NCBI RefSeq assembly: GCF_030272705.1
Contig: NZ_JARFYM010000022.1
Span: 44,205-108,204 of the forward strand
Length of the DNA stretch: 64,000 nt
Direction: 5' to 3'
From: Rhizobium mayense
Lineage (GTDB): Bacteria > Pseudomonadota > Alphaproteobacteria > Rhizobiales > Rhizobiaceae
Position numbers and translations under genes: made by a program. The notes under the pieces are model-generated. The model worked only from the letters and a program-made list of their open reading frames with translations. It was not told where the DNA came from and did not search any database. Shown here one piece after another: positions 57,407 through 64,000 of this stretch (position 1 is its first letter; the number at the start of each line of letters is the position of its first letter).

Positions 57407-57456
57407 CGAAACTGCCCAGCGACTGTTAAAGTCATGTAATTGCAGATAACTTCTGC
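57404..57456 (-). promoter_or_regulatory. Candidate ANTAR antiterminator hairpins in the amiC leader
   Basis: On the minus-strand RNA, hairpin 1 is GCAGA-AGUUA-UCUGC (57456-57442). Hairpin 2 is GGGC-AGUUUC-GCCC (57417-57404), whose last four bases are shared with the terminator's 5' arm, so the two exclude each other. A small GACU/AGUC hairpin (57433-57421) lies between. Both outer loops begin AGUU. The known ANTAR target is two hexaloops with A1 and G4; here only hairpin 2 has a hexaloop and G4 is not present, so the match is partial. Confidence 0.55.
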
Positions 57457-57475
57457 CTAATCTGCGGGCTTGAGT

Positions 57476-57502
57476 AAAATACAGGCAACTTCGTTTTGTC
57501 AA
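57476..57502 (-). promoter_or_regulatory. Promoter of the amiC operon
   Basis: On the minus strand TTGACA (57502-57497) is a consensus -35. A -10 could be TATTTT (57481-57476, 15-base spacer) or TTTTAC two bases on (17-base spacer). Transcription from here yields a leader of roughly 120 bases containing the hairpins and terminator. Confidence 0.6.
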
Positions 57503-57586
57503 GCCTTATTAGCGATGATCACCGTACACAGCGGCTTTTGTTGAGCCGCCGATTAGCAGCTCTGGATACCCGGACGGCAGCGCGGC

Positions 57587-58054
57587 TCATTGCCGTTTCC
57601 TCTGACTTATGGGGAAGCTCGATGGATCGTCGCTCCATGGGTTAAAAACTGCCGCGCCTGTATGGTTTACGTCCGCAATGTTGCGGGTAACGAGAAAGAG
57701 ATCAAACTCTATGGCGGTGGCAGCCAACATTGTATCGATGACCGACGGAAAGTGTTTCGTCTGACGTTTGATCGTTCCGGAAATCATACCCCATCGCCGA
57801 ATGACAGGATTACCGACAGGCACAATTCGATCAGCAAAGCGCTCCAACAACATGTCGCGGGAAGCCAGATGGCGAGAGCGATCCGGATGGTCATCCGGGA
57901 GATTGTAAATACCTTTGTCGTACTCAGCGATGGTGAGAATGCTGATGAAAAAGCTGTCCTCGGGCTGACTGCGAGCCCATTCTCTTACAGAGGGTGCTCC
58001 ATTTCGATTGAGCAGCGATGAAACGACATTTGTATCGAGTAGCCAGCCGATCAA
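57587..58054 (-). CDS. PIN-domain toxin, VapC type
   Basis: A 155-residue PIN ribonuclease. The acidic residues of the active site are Asp7 (LLDTNV), Glu44 (IAEYDKG), Asp107 (SVIDTMLAATA) and Asp128 near TRNIADV. It overlaps the antitoxin gene by 4 bases. GC content is visibly lower than in neighbouring operons, which suggests acquisition by transfer. The C-terminal tail (NPWSDDPSS) is slightly longer than in most VapC proteins. Confidence 0.9.
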   Translation of the reverse strand: MIGWLLDTNVVSSLLNRNGAPSVREWARSQPEDSFFISILTIAEYDKGIYNLPDDHPDRSRHLASRDMLLERFADRIVPVGNPVIRRWGMISGTIKRQTKHFPSVIDTMLAATAIEFDLFLVTRNIADVNHTGAAVFNPWSDDPSSFPISQRKRQ

Positions 58055-58353
58055 AGCTCGACATCCCTGCCGCTATCGTTTTCACGTTCCACATTCAGTT
58101 CGGAAAGGCTGAGGCTTTCCATGAACTCGACGAAGGGCAACCTGGGCTTGGCTGGCGCCAATCGGTCGTAGTCCTCGACACTCATGATCACGACAGCCTC
58201 ACGCCCACGAACGCTCACGCGCTGGGGGCCTTCGTCGCGGGCATGCCGGACGAGCTCGCTGAATCGTGCCTTGGCCGTCTCCAGGCTCCATCGGCCACTC
58301 TGGTGAAAGCCGGCCTTCTCGCGCTTGGGGGGGTGTCTGTTTTGCTTACTCAT
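58051..58353 (-). CDS. Phd/YefM-type antitoxin
   Basis: A 100-residue antitoxin. The Phd/YefM DNA-binding part reads WSLETAKARFSELVRHARDEGPQRVSVRGREAVVIMSVEDYDRL (residues 22-65), followed by a C-terminal tail that would wrap the toxin. The N-terminal 20 residues are basic. A promoter with tandem repeats directly upstream is the probable autoregulatory site. The predicted transcript starts only about 7 bases before the ATG, and the leader has just a weak AGAAG. Confidence 0.9.
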   Translation of the reverse strand: MSKQNRHPPKREKAGFHQSGRWSLETAKARFSELVRHARDEGPQRVSVRGREAVVIMSVEDYDRLAPAKPRLPFVEFMESLSLSELNVERENDSGRDVEL

Positions 58354-58363
58354 AGCTTCTACC

Positions 58364-58396
58364 TAGTCAGATAGTCAGTAGATAGCCTATTCGCAA
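58364..58396 (-). promoter_or_regulatory. Toxin-antitoxin promoter with tandem repeats
   Basis: On the minus strand TTGCGA (58396-58391) and TATCTG (58373-58368) are spaced by 17 bases. Within this, the plus strand has TAGTCAG at 58364 and 58372 and AGATAG at 58369 and 58380 (11-bp period). Repeats across the promoter fit cooperative binding by the antitoxin complex. Confidence 0.5.
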
Positions 58397-58420
58397 GCAG
58401 TTTGCTAACGAATTCGCCAA

Positions 58421-60268
58421 TCACGGCCTGCCAAAGCGGCCTGGCCCTCGCTCCGAGCCCTGCCCGAAGTCTCGCTCCGGTCCCTGCTCGATGGCGGAGA
58501 AGGGGCGGGCCTCGTTTTGTTGCGGCGGCACGTCGAGATAGGTCATGATGTTGTCGACGTGGCTGACCTGCGAGCGCAAGCTGTCCAGTGACTTGCCGGT
58601 GAGGTTGGTGCCGGCCGGCAACTGGGCTGTCAGTGGGTTCTCATAGCGACCGTTGACGCGCAGTTCGTAGTAGAGATGCGGACCGGTGGAATAGCCGGTG
58701 GAGCCGACATAGGCGATGACCTGGCCCTGGGTGACGCGCTCACCGACATGCAGGTCCGACGGTGTCGAGGAAATATGGGCATAGGTGGTTTCATAGCCAC
58801 CGTCATGGCGAATGCGGACATACTTGCCGTAGCCCGTTTCCCAGGAAATCTTTTCGACGATGCCATCGCCAGCGGCCATGATGGGGCTGCCCATCGGCGC
58901 GCGGAAATCGACGCCGTTGTGGAATTTCCGGACACCGAGGATCGGATGGACGCGCCAGGCGAAGCCGTCGCCGAGCGTGCCGTTTGGTACGGGACGGTGA
59001 GTCAAGACCTTGGCGACCGAGTGGCCGCCCTCATCATAGAATTCGGAGGCGCCGTCGCCGCCTTCTTTGTGCAGATAGAAGCGGTGCGTGTCGCCATCGG
59101 TGTGGAACTCGATGAACATCAGTTCGCTTTTACCGTTGTCGGCCTTGCGGAACAGCAGATCGACGCTGTCGGGCGAATCGTCGCCACCGGTCAGTGAAAT
59201 GCCGTTGGCCTTGGCCAGCTTGACGAGTTGGGCGGCGCATTCGTCGGAAAGGCCGGCTTTCTTCAGCCTGGCGCTGATAGTCGGTTGATCGTTTCTCTCG
59301 ATGCCTTTGAGGTCAACGGCGGCCACTTCTGAGGAGGAAGGTGCCTCGGCCTGGCTCTCGCTATAGAGCGTGGAAAACAGTCGGTCGTCGGTGAGCGGCA
59401 CGAAGCCGTCGGAATCGTCGCGGGCGACAATGCGTTCCGGTGTTTTCTCGCCGCTGAGGCGGGCCATGATCAGTTTTGGCTGCGCGTCGGCGGTCTTTTT
59501 CTCCAGTAGCAGTTCCAGGCTGTCGCCGGGTGAAACCGTATCGGTTTCCAAGGCGCGCTGCAGCTCGTCGCCAGCGTCCTCGTCGAGCCCGGCGGAGGCG
59601 AGGATATCCTGTAGGTCCTGCCGGTCCTTCGGCATGGAAACCAGTCTCTTGAATTCGCGGCCGGGTTCGCCCGTGGTCGCTTTCGAAACGCTGACGTTCA
59701 GCGGCACGCCGCGGGCGGGGAATCGCGAACGCCGGACCGAGTCGTAACGATTGGCGTGCGGATAGATGCCCTGGCGGATGTCCGCGAGCGAAGGCGGCGA
59801 GAAGAGACCGGCTTCCGATTGCGCATCGCCGCCATAGGCCGCATTGATGGCCGTCGCGTCGTCGCCGCCCGCGGACGGATCGGTGTCCTCGGCTTTAAAG
59901 ACCAGCGTCGTGCGGTGATAGGTGAAAATGCGCGTTTCGCCACTCGAGGTCTTTTCCGCCACCTGGGCAAAACGAGCGCCGTCGAAACGCGGTTTCGTGG
60001 CAAGCCGGTTGCCCTTGGGCAAGGCCGGCTGCGACCGGATGAGCTGCGCTGCGTGCACTGGCACGGCCTGTTCGATCGTGTGGCGGGCAAGCAGCGGATA
60101 AAGGATGGTGGCGAGTAGGCCGAAGGAGGCGGTGCCCGCGAGGCCGATGGCGATCAGATGGCGAAGATGGGCGGATCGGGGCAGAAAAGGAATATGAAAT
60201 TCGTGATGTGGCCGCGCCTGAATCGCAGCCTCTGCAGGAAATTGGACGCGCAATGGACTTTCGGCCAT
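58421..60268 (-). CDS. M23-family cell-wall endopeptidase, membrane anchored
   Basis: A 615-residue protein. It has a cytoplasmic N-terminus, one membrane span at residues 38-60 (LIAIGLAGTASFGLLATILYPL), a long periplasmic region with serine-rich linkers, and a C-terminal M23 (LytM) domain from about residue 435. Zinc-site segments are HNGVDFRAP near 450 and YAHIS. A valine/serine-rich C-terminal tail ends with QGSERGPGRFGRP. M23 enzymes cut peptidoglycan cross-links during growth and division. The ATG at 60268 has no good ribosome site; an in-frame start at 60319 is possible. Confidence 0.9.
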   Translation of the reverse strand: MAESPLRVQFPAEAAIQARPHHEFHIPFLPRSAHLRHLIAIGLAGTASFGLLATILYPLLARHTIEQAVPVHAAQLIRSQPALPKGNRLATKPRFDGARFAQVAEKTSSGETRIFTYHRTTLVFKAEDTDPSAGGDDATAINAAYGGDAQSEAGLFSPPSLADIRQGIYPHANRYDSVRRSRFPARGVPLNVSVSKATTGEPGREFKRLVSMPKDRQDLQDILASAGLDEDAGDELQRALETDTVSPGDSLELLLEKKTADAQPKLIMARLSGEKTPERIVARDDSDGFVPLTDDRLFSTLYSESQAEAPSSSEVAAVDLKGIERNDQPTISARLKKAGLSDECAAQLVKLAKANGISLTGGDDSPDSVDLLFRKADNGKSELMFIEFHTDGDTHRFYLHKEGGDGASEFYDEGGHSVAKVLTHRPVPNGTLGDGFAWRVHPILGVRKFHNGVDFRAPMGSPIMAAGDGIVEKISWETGYGKYVRIRHDGGYETTYAHISSTPSDLHVGERVTQGQVIAYVGSTGYSTGPHLYYELRVNGRYENPLTAQLPAGTNLTGKSLDSLRSQVSHVDNIMTYLDVPPQQNEARPFSAIEQGPERDFGQGSERGPGRFGRP

Positions 60269-60401
60269 GAATTGAGGAACCCTGCAGAACTGCGGTGGGC
60301 CCAAACTAGGGCAAATCATGGCAAAATCTGGGCAAATATTACGAACCTGTTAATTACCGTGATCTTCCGCGCGTGCAGATTCGCGCTTTACGGGTGATTC
60401 G

Positions 60402-61757
60402 TCAACCGAGGAGAGTGTCGTAAAGCAGCTTGAAATTCAGCGCCAGAATGAGGCCCGCAACCAGCCATGAGAGGACGGCAACGCTCCTTGAAATGGTGAA
60501 TCTGCCCATTTTTCCGCGATCCGTGACAAATTGGACCAGCGGGATCACCGCAAAGGGCAATTGCATGGAGAGCACGACCTGGCTCAGCACGAGCAGATCC
60601 GCGGTGCCTTTTTCACCATAAAATGCAGTAACGAAAACAACTGGAATAATTGCGAGGCCGCGCGTCAAAAGCCGCCTTGCCCAGTGCGGAATACGCAGGC
60701 GGAGGAAACCTTCCATAACGATCTGCCCTGCGAGCGTCGCAGTTACGGTGGAGTTGAGGCCGGAAGCAAGGAGAGCCACGGCAAACAGCGTCGAGGCAAT
60801 ACCGAGGCCAAGCAGCGGCGAGAGCAGTTTGAAGGCCTGGCCGATTTCGGCGACATCGGAGTGTCCGCTATCGTGGAATGCGACGGCTGCGACGATCAGG
60901 ATCGACGCGTTGACGAAAAGCGCCAGCATCAAGGCAATCGTGCTGTCGGCCGTCGCCCATCTGATAGCATCCTTGCGGCCCACGTCGGTGCGTTTATAGG
61001 CACGGGTCTGCACGATGGATGAATGCAGGTAGAGATTATGCGGCATGACCGTCGCGCCGATGATACCCATGGCGATGTAGAGCATCTCGTGATTGGTGAC
61101 GATCTCAGACGACGGAATGAAGCCCTTCAGGACGGCCGCGGCCGGAGGAGCGGCGGCGGCGATCTGGATGGCGAAACAGACCGCGATCACGATCAGAAGC
61201 GCGATGACGAAGGCTTCTAGGAAGCGGAAGCCCTTGTTCATCAGGAGCAGAAGCAGGAATGCGTCGAGCGCGGTGATCAGCGCGCCGCCGATCAACGGGA
61301 TGCCAAAGAGCAATTGCAGCGCGATCGCCGTACCGATGACCTCGGCGAGATCGCAGGCGATGATGGCGAGTTCGCAGGCAAACCACAGGGCCAGATTGAC
61401 CGGTCTTGAGTAGTGGTCCCGACAGGCCTGCGCCAGATCGCGGCCAGTGACAATGCCTAGCCGGGCGGCAAGCGCCTGTAACAGGATCGCCATCAGGTTC
61501 GACAGCATGATGACCGAAAGTAGCGTATAGCCGAATTGAGCGCCGCCGGCGAGATCGGTCGCCCAGTTGCCGGGATCCATATAGCCGACGGAGATCATAT
61601 AGCCTGGGCCGAGGAAGGCGATCAGCCGGCGGACCCAGCTGCCGGCATGCGGAACGTGAACCGTGCCGTTGACTTCCGGAAGGCTCGGCCGCGCATCCTC
61701 ATCGGCGCGGGCAAATTTCCACGCGCGGGGTGCGGCTGCTTCCTGAATTTGCGTCAT
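60402..61757 (-). CDS. mntH: Manganese/divalent metal transporter, Nramp family
   Basis: A 451-residue proton-coupled metal importer. The metal-site motifs are MDPGNWATDLAGG in helix 1 (about residues 61-73) and MPHNLYLHS in helix 6. Eleven membrane spans are visible. A 40-residue hydrophilic N-terminal tail is somewhat longer than in E. coli MntH. It is divergent from an mntR-like gene with a 297-base gap that holds a candidate MntR box, which strongly supports manganese uptake as its function. Confidence 0.95.
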   Translation of the reverse strand: MTQIQEAAAPRAWKFARADEDARPSLPEVNGTVHVPHAGSWVRRLIAFLGPGYMISVGYMDPGNWATDLAGGAQFGYTLLSVIMLSNLMAILLQALAARLGIVTGRDLAQACRDHYSRPVNLALWFACELAIIACDLAEVIGTAIALQLLFGIPLIGGALITALDAFLLLLLMNKGFRFLEAFVIALLIVIAVCFAIQIAAAAPPAAAVLKGFIPSSEIVTNHEMLYIAMGIIGATVMPHNLYLHSSIVQTRAYKRTDVGRKDAIRWATADSTIALMLALFVNASILIVAAVAFHDSGHSDVAEIGQAFKLLSPLLGLGIASTLFAVALLASGLNSTVTATLAGQIVMEGFLRLRIPHWARRLLTRGLAIIPVVFVTAFYGEKGTADLLVLSQVVLSMQLPFAVIPLVQFVTDRGKMGRFTISRSVAVLSWLVAGLILALNFKLLYDTLLG

Positions 61758-61809
61758 GCGGGGCTCCGGGATCGAATTACGATATAACTAAAGAAATATG
61801 CTCGATATC

Positions 61810-61833
61810 AACATTATGCAATAGGCTATATTT
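61810..61833. promoter_or_regulatory. Candidate MntR box upstream of mntH
   Basis: AACATTATGC (61810-61819) and GGCTATATTT (61824-61833) form an imperfect dyad resembling the ATAGC/GCTAT half sites of MntR. It lies 53 bases upstream of the mntH start. The rest of the gap carries two palindromic repeats and no gene. Confidence 0.45.
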
Positions 61834-61935
61834 TATAGTTGCGGCGTTGTGTTGCGATGTCGCCCCGAAATCATCATCCGCTTTCAAGATTGAAGCCCGT
61901 GCTATAAAGGTTAAAATGGCTTTATCCGTGCCTCC

Positions 61936-61975
61936 AAAGCGCATCGCGATCTCTGGGATTCGCTCCTTGCGCTTT
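61936..61975. repeat. Palindromic element, AAAGCGC/GCGCTTT type
   Basis: AAAGCGC (61936-61942) and GCGCTTT (61969-61975) enclose GCGAT and ATTCGC. This is a form I recognise from rhizobial intergenic regions. Confidence 0.5.
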
Positions 61976-61990
61976 AGGCCCTTGATTTGC

Positions 61991-62036
61991 GCCTGTCGTT
62001 ATCGCAAAACCGCTGCGCATTTTTTGCGCGACATGC
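61991..62036. repeat. Rhizobial intergenic palindrome, copy E
   Basis: GCCTGTCG (61991-61998) and CGACATGC (62029-62036) form the outer pair with one mismatch. The inner pair is CGCAAAA and TTTTTGCG. The CGCTGCGCA centre is shared with copy D. It ends 18 bases before the mntR start codon. Confidence 0.6.
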
Positions 62037-62054
62037 ATTGGGGAGCCGTACGCA

Positions 62055-62510
62055 TTGCCAAAGAAAAGACTGTCAATTCATCGCGACGAACCGCTCCCGG
62101 ATGCCGAGACGCATTCGGAGGGTTTTCGGCATACGCGGGAGGCCACGCGCGGCGCTCTGGTGGAAGATTATGTCGAGCTGATCGCGGATCTCATCGATGA
62201 CGGCAATGAGGCGCGGCAGGTGGATATTGCAGCCAGGCTCGGTGTATCGCAGCCAACGGTCGCCAAGATGCTGGCACGGCTTTGCGAAGACGGGCTTGTG
62301 TCGCGGCGGCCCTATCGCGGAGTTTTCCTTACGGATGCGGGCAACAATATTGCCCAGGAAATCCGTGCTCGCCACCAGACTGTCGAAGCGTTCCTGCGCT
62401 GGCTTGGCGTCAGCCCCGAGACGGCGCGGATCGACGCCGAGGGTATGGAACATCATGTCAGCGCCGAAACACTGAAGGCCTTCCGTCGCACAATGCAGCG
62501 CGACGGATGA
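62055..62510 (+). CDS. mntR: Manganese-responsive repressor, MntR/DtxR type
   Basis: A 151-residue regulator. The winged helix is at residues 35-85 (EDYVELIADLI, ARQVDIAARLGVSQPTVAKMLARL, PYRGVFLTDAG). Metal-binding candidates are in RHQTVEAFLRWLGV and EGMEHHVSAETLKAF, as in MntR. It lacks the C-terminal SH3 domain of DtxR. The start is a TTG after GGGGAG (spacing 10). It is divergent from mntH and presumably shuts it off when Mn is sufficient. Confidence 0.9.
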   Translation: MPKKRLSIHRDEPLPDAETHSEGFRHTREATRGALVEDYVELIADLIDDGNEARQVDIAARLGVSQPTVAKMLARLCEDGLVSRRPYRGVFLTDAGNNIAQEIRARHQTVEAFLRWLGVSPETARIDAEGMEHHVSAETLKAFRRTMQRDG

Positions 62511-62529
62511 TCCTGAGGGCTCGAGAACT

Positions 62530-63282
62530 CTATTCCGCGGCGGTGTCGTGCTTGGAAATGGAGTCGCGTACCACGCCGTATTGGCTGCCCCAGCGGTCGG
62601 TCATCTCAGAGCGGATATCCCAGAGATCGGGGAAGAAGCGATGGTGGGTGCCGGCCTGCAACAACTCCACCGGCCGACCCTTGAGGGATTTCGAGCCGAG
62701 CCCGATCGAGCGCTGGATCAGATAGATGTGGTTGGCGCGGAATTTCTGGAAGAGTTCGTCGAACTCCGCCAGCGCCTCGGCCACGACATAGCTGTCGCCG
62801 TGATCGTATTTGCCGTCATAGACATCCTCGACCGTCAGACCCGGCTTGTCGAGGTAGTGAGCCTTGAAGGCACGCCAGAGATCCGGCGGCATGCGCAGCA
62901 GGAACTTGAAACCGGGTGATTCCTGGCCGCTGCCATTGCCGAGCTGCAGGCGAATCTGCTGATATTCCTTCGGCGACATGGTTTCGAGCAGATCAAGCTG
63001 CGCCGTCATCATCCGCATCAGCCGATGCACGCGGCCCATCAGGGTCACGACGCGATGTGTATTGTTCTCTTCGATGAAGCCGATCACATCGACCAATGTG
63101 TAGGCGATGAGCTTCATCCAGAGCTCTTCGATCTGATGGACGATCTGGAACTGCAATTCGTCGCCGTTGACCATCTCGCTCAACGGCTTCTGACAGGCGA
63201 GCAGCTTGTCGCATTGCAGGTAAACGCCGTAGTCGCGCAATTCTGGCGCCTCAATACGCGCGTAATAGTCTTCTTTCTGCAT
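62530..63282 (-). CDS. Tryptophan 2,3-dioxygenase-family haem protein, atypical
   Basis: A 250-residue protein aligning over its length with bacterial tryptophan 2,3-dioxygenase (about 280-300 aa). Compared by eye with the Xanthomonas enzyme, the substrate and distal-pocket residues are kept (Phe45 and His49 in FQIVHQ, Tyr107 and Arg111 in EYQQIR). A haem-ligand His185 falls at the matching position in RANHIYLIQRSIG. The normal GTGGSSG loop that contacts the tryptophan amine is replaced by LGSKSLKG (about 195-202). It may therefore act on a related indole or amine. It is divergent from an Lrp/AsnC regulator. Confidence 0.82.
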   Translation of the reverse strand: MQKEDYYARIEAPELRDYGVYLQCDKLLACQKPLSEMVNGDELQFQIVHQIEELWMKLIAYTLVDVIGFIEENNTHRVVTLMGRVHRLMRMMTAQLDLLETMSPKEYQQIRLQLGNGSGQESPGFKFLLRMPPDLWRAFKAHYLDKPGLTVEDVYDGKYDHGDSYVVAEALAEFDELFQKFRANHIYLIQRSIGLGSKSLKGRPVELLQAGTHHRFFPDLWDIRSEMTDRWGSQYGVVRDSISKHDTAAE

Positions 63283-63354
63283 CTTCGTTCCCTTTATCCC
63301 GGCTTTCGGCCGCTGGCATGTTTGCCCTCATTGAAGGATACGAAATTTCTGCTT

Positions 63355-63365
63355 GAACATTGTTC
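63355..63365. promoter_or_regulatory. GAACA-T-TGTTC dyad in the dioxygenase/Lrp gap
   Basis: An 11-bp perfect dyad lies in the middle of the 149-base divergent region. It is a candidate site for the adjacent Lrp/AsnC regulator. No strong promoter boxes are evident around it. Confidence 0.35.
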
Positions 63366-63431
63366 CTAATTGTCATCCAAAATCGGGAACCGGGAGTACG
63401 ATCGGCCTTAATTTTGACATTGGAGAGAACG

Positions 63432-63908
63432 GTGGACTTGGATGCGCTCGATCACAAAATCATCTCCGCCCTGGAAGCCGACGCCCGCATCTCCTTTGCC
63501 GCGCTCGCCGAACTCGTCGGGCTCAGCAAGACCCCGTGCTGGAAGCGGGTGAAGGCACTGGAAGAGGCGGGTGTGATCAGGGGTTACCGGACGATCCTCG
63601 ATCCGGCGCAGCTCGGCTTCGGTCTTGAAGCCTTCGTGCAGGTGTCGATCGATGTCGAGCTTTTCGAGGCGTTCGAGGCGGCCGTGCGGCGCCATCCGCT
63701 GATCTGGCGCTGCCACGCGACGACGGGGGAGGCCGACTATCTCCTGCACATACTGGCTGCCGACATGGCCGCCTTAGATCGGTTGCTGCGCCAGGAACTG
63801 AACCGGCTGCCCGGTGTGCGGCATACGATGACATCGATGTCGACGCGGGAGATCAAGTCGGACATCTCGTTTGCCGACGCGGCACGGCATATAGGCAACG
63901 GCCGCTAG
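63432..63908 (+). CDS. Lrp/AsnC-family transcriptional regulator
   Basis: A 158-residue regulator. The helix-turn-helix is residues 4-50 (LDHKIISALEADARISFAALAELVGLSKTPCWKRVKALEEAGVI) and the RAM domain follows (GFGLEAFVQVSIDVE, HATTGEADYLLHILAAD). The start is the GTG at 63432 after GGAGA. Upstream in-frame codons would add a non-homologous tail. It is divergent from the dioxygenase-like gene and probably regulates it in response to an amino acid. Confidence 0.9.
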   Translation: MDLDALDHKIISALEADARISFAALAELVGLSKTPCWKRVKALEEAGVIRGYRTILDPAQLGFGLEAFVQVSIDVELFEAFEAAVRRHPLIWRCHATTGEADYLLHILAADMAALDRLLRQELNRLPGVRHTMTSMSTREIKSDISFADAARHIGNGR

Positions 63909-63960
63909 AGCGCTTCATGTTTTGTTTGAAGCATATCCAGCATTGACAAGATAATTGGTG

Positions 63961-63991
63961 CACTCGTCTGGACCGATGGTCTGGACGAGTG
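63961..63991. other. Hairpin near window end
   Basis: CACTCGTC (63961-63968) and GACGAGTG (63984-63991) form a perfect 8-bp stem with a GACC/GGTC inner pair. No T-run follows. The rest of 63909-64000 holds a GCTTCA/TGAAGC pair after the lrp stop and no gene. Confidence 0.4.
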
Positions 63992-64000
63992 AGCCGAGAT

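Noticed and set aside
57590..58021. Plus-strand open frame opposite the PIN toxin
   Set aside because: The minus strand has intact PIN active-site residues and the paired antitoxin overlap; the plus frame has neither motif nor ribosome site.
58364..58385. Short tandem repeats as a possible CRISPR or VNTR remnant
   Set aside because: Only two or three 6-8 base units within a promoter; far better explained as operator sites.
61730..62200. Plus-strand open frame of 156 codons across the mntH/mntR gap
   Set aside because: It runs through two palindromic repeats and into mntR in another frame, with no homology recognised.
63961..63991. Hairpin near the window end as an intrinsic terminator
   Set aside because: No T-run on either strand after the stem, and the downstream gene is outside the window.

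Overview
The window looks like a Rhizobiaceae replicon (Rhizobium/Agrobacterium type). This is inferred from uniformly high GC, tightly packed operons with ATGA overlaps, many ABC importers for plant-derived sugars and peptides, and intergenic palindromes of the kind I know from rhizobia. No rRNA, tRNA, CRISPR array, insertion sequence or prophage was seen. About 57 protein genes fill almost all of the sequence.

Region by region. (1) 1-7552, plus strand: an enolase-superfamily sugar-acid dehydratase (cut by the window edge), a mannonate-dehydratase-like enzyme, and a carbohydrate ABC importer (binding protein, two permeases, ATPase) with an aldo/keto reductase inside the operon. This is a sugar-acid or uronide uptake and catabolism unit. 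(2) 7582-10573: a CorA/ZntB-type metal transporter, then a LysR regulator divergent from an SDR oxidoreductase. (3) 10680-18158: a ThuA-like protein, a Gfo/Idh/MocA dehydrogenase and an unusual ROK regulator, divergent from a second complete sugar ABC importer. (4) 18155-23323: a DUF427 protein, then a TetR regulator divergent from a PaoABC-type molybdenum aldehyde oxidoreductase, with a 22-bp perfect palindrome between them. (5) 23584-36137: a GH42 beta-galactosidase, a hydroxypyruvate-isomerase-like protein, a dipeptide-type ABC importer, a large glycosidase-like protein and a divergent LacI regulator. This is probably an oligosaccharide system that uses an Opp-type transporter. (6) 36152-48372: M20 peptidase, SDR, PanE-like reductase, creatininase-family amidohydrolase and GntR regulator, divergent from a second peptide-type ABC operon ending in an M32 carboxypeptidase. 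(7) 48520-57502: a lactonase-like protein, then a minus-strand operon running amiC, amiR, two permeases, binding protein, acetamidase/formamidase, dual ATPase. It is preceded by an intrinsic terminator with an overlapping alternative hairpin. (8) 57587-64000: a Phd/VapC toxin-antitoxin pair, an M23 peptidase, mntH with divergent mntR, and a divergent tryptophan-dioxygenase-like gene and Lrp/AsnC regulator.

The genes largely form self-contained uptake-plus-catabolism modules, most with a divergent local regulator (ROK, TetR, LacI, GntR, LysR, Lrp, MntR). The standout is the amide-responsive unit in region 7. A cytoplasmic AmiC sensor and an ANTAR RNA-binding AmiR precede an ABC importer and a formamidase, and the leader carries the structures expected for transcription antitermination. 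A second point of interest is the tryptophan-2,3-dioxygenase homologue near the end. It keeps the haem-site residues but has lost the usual GTGGSSG substrate loop.
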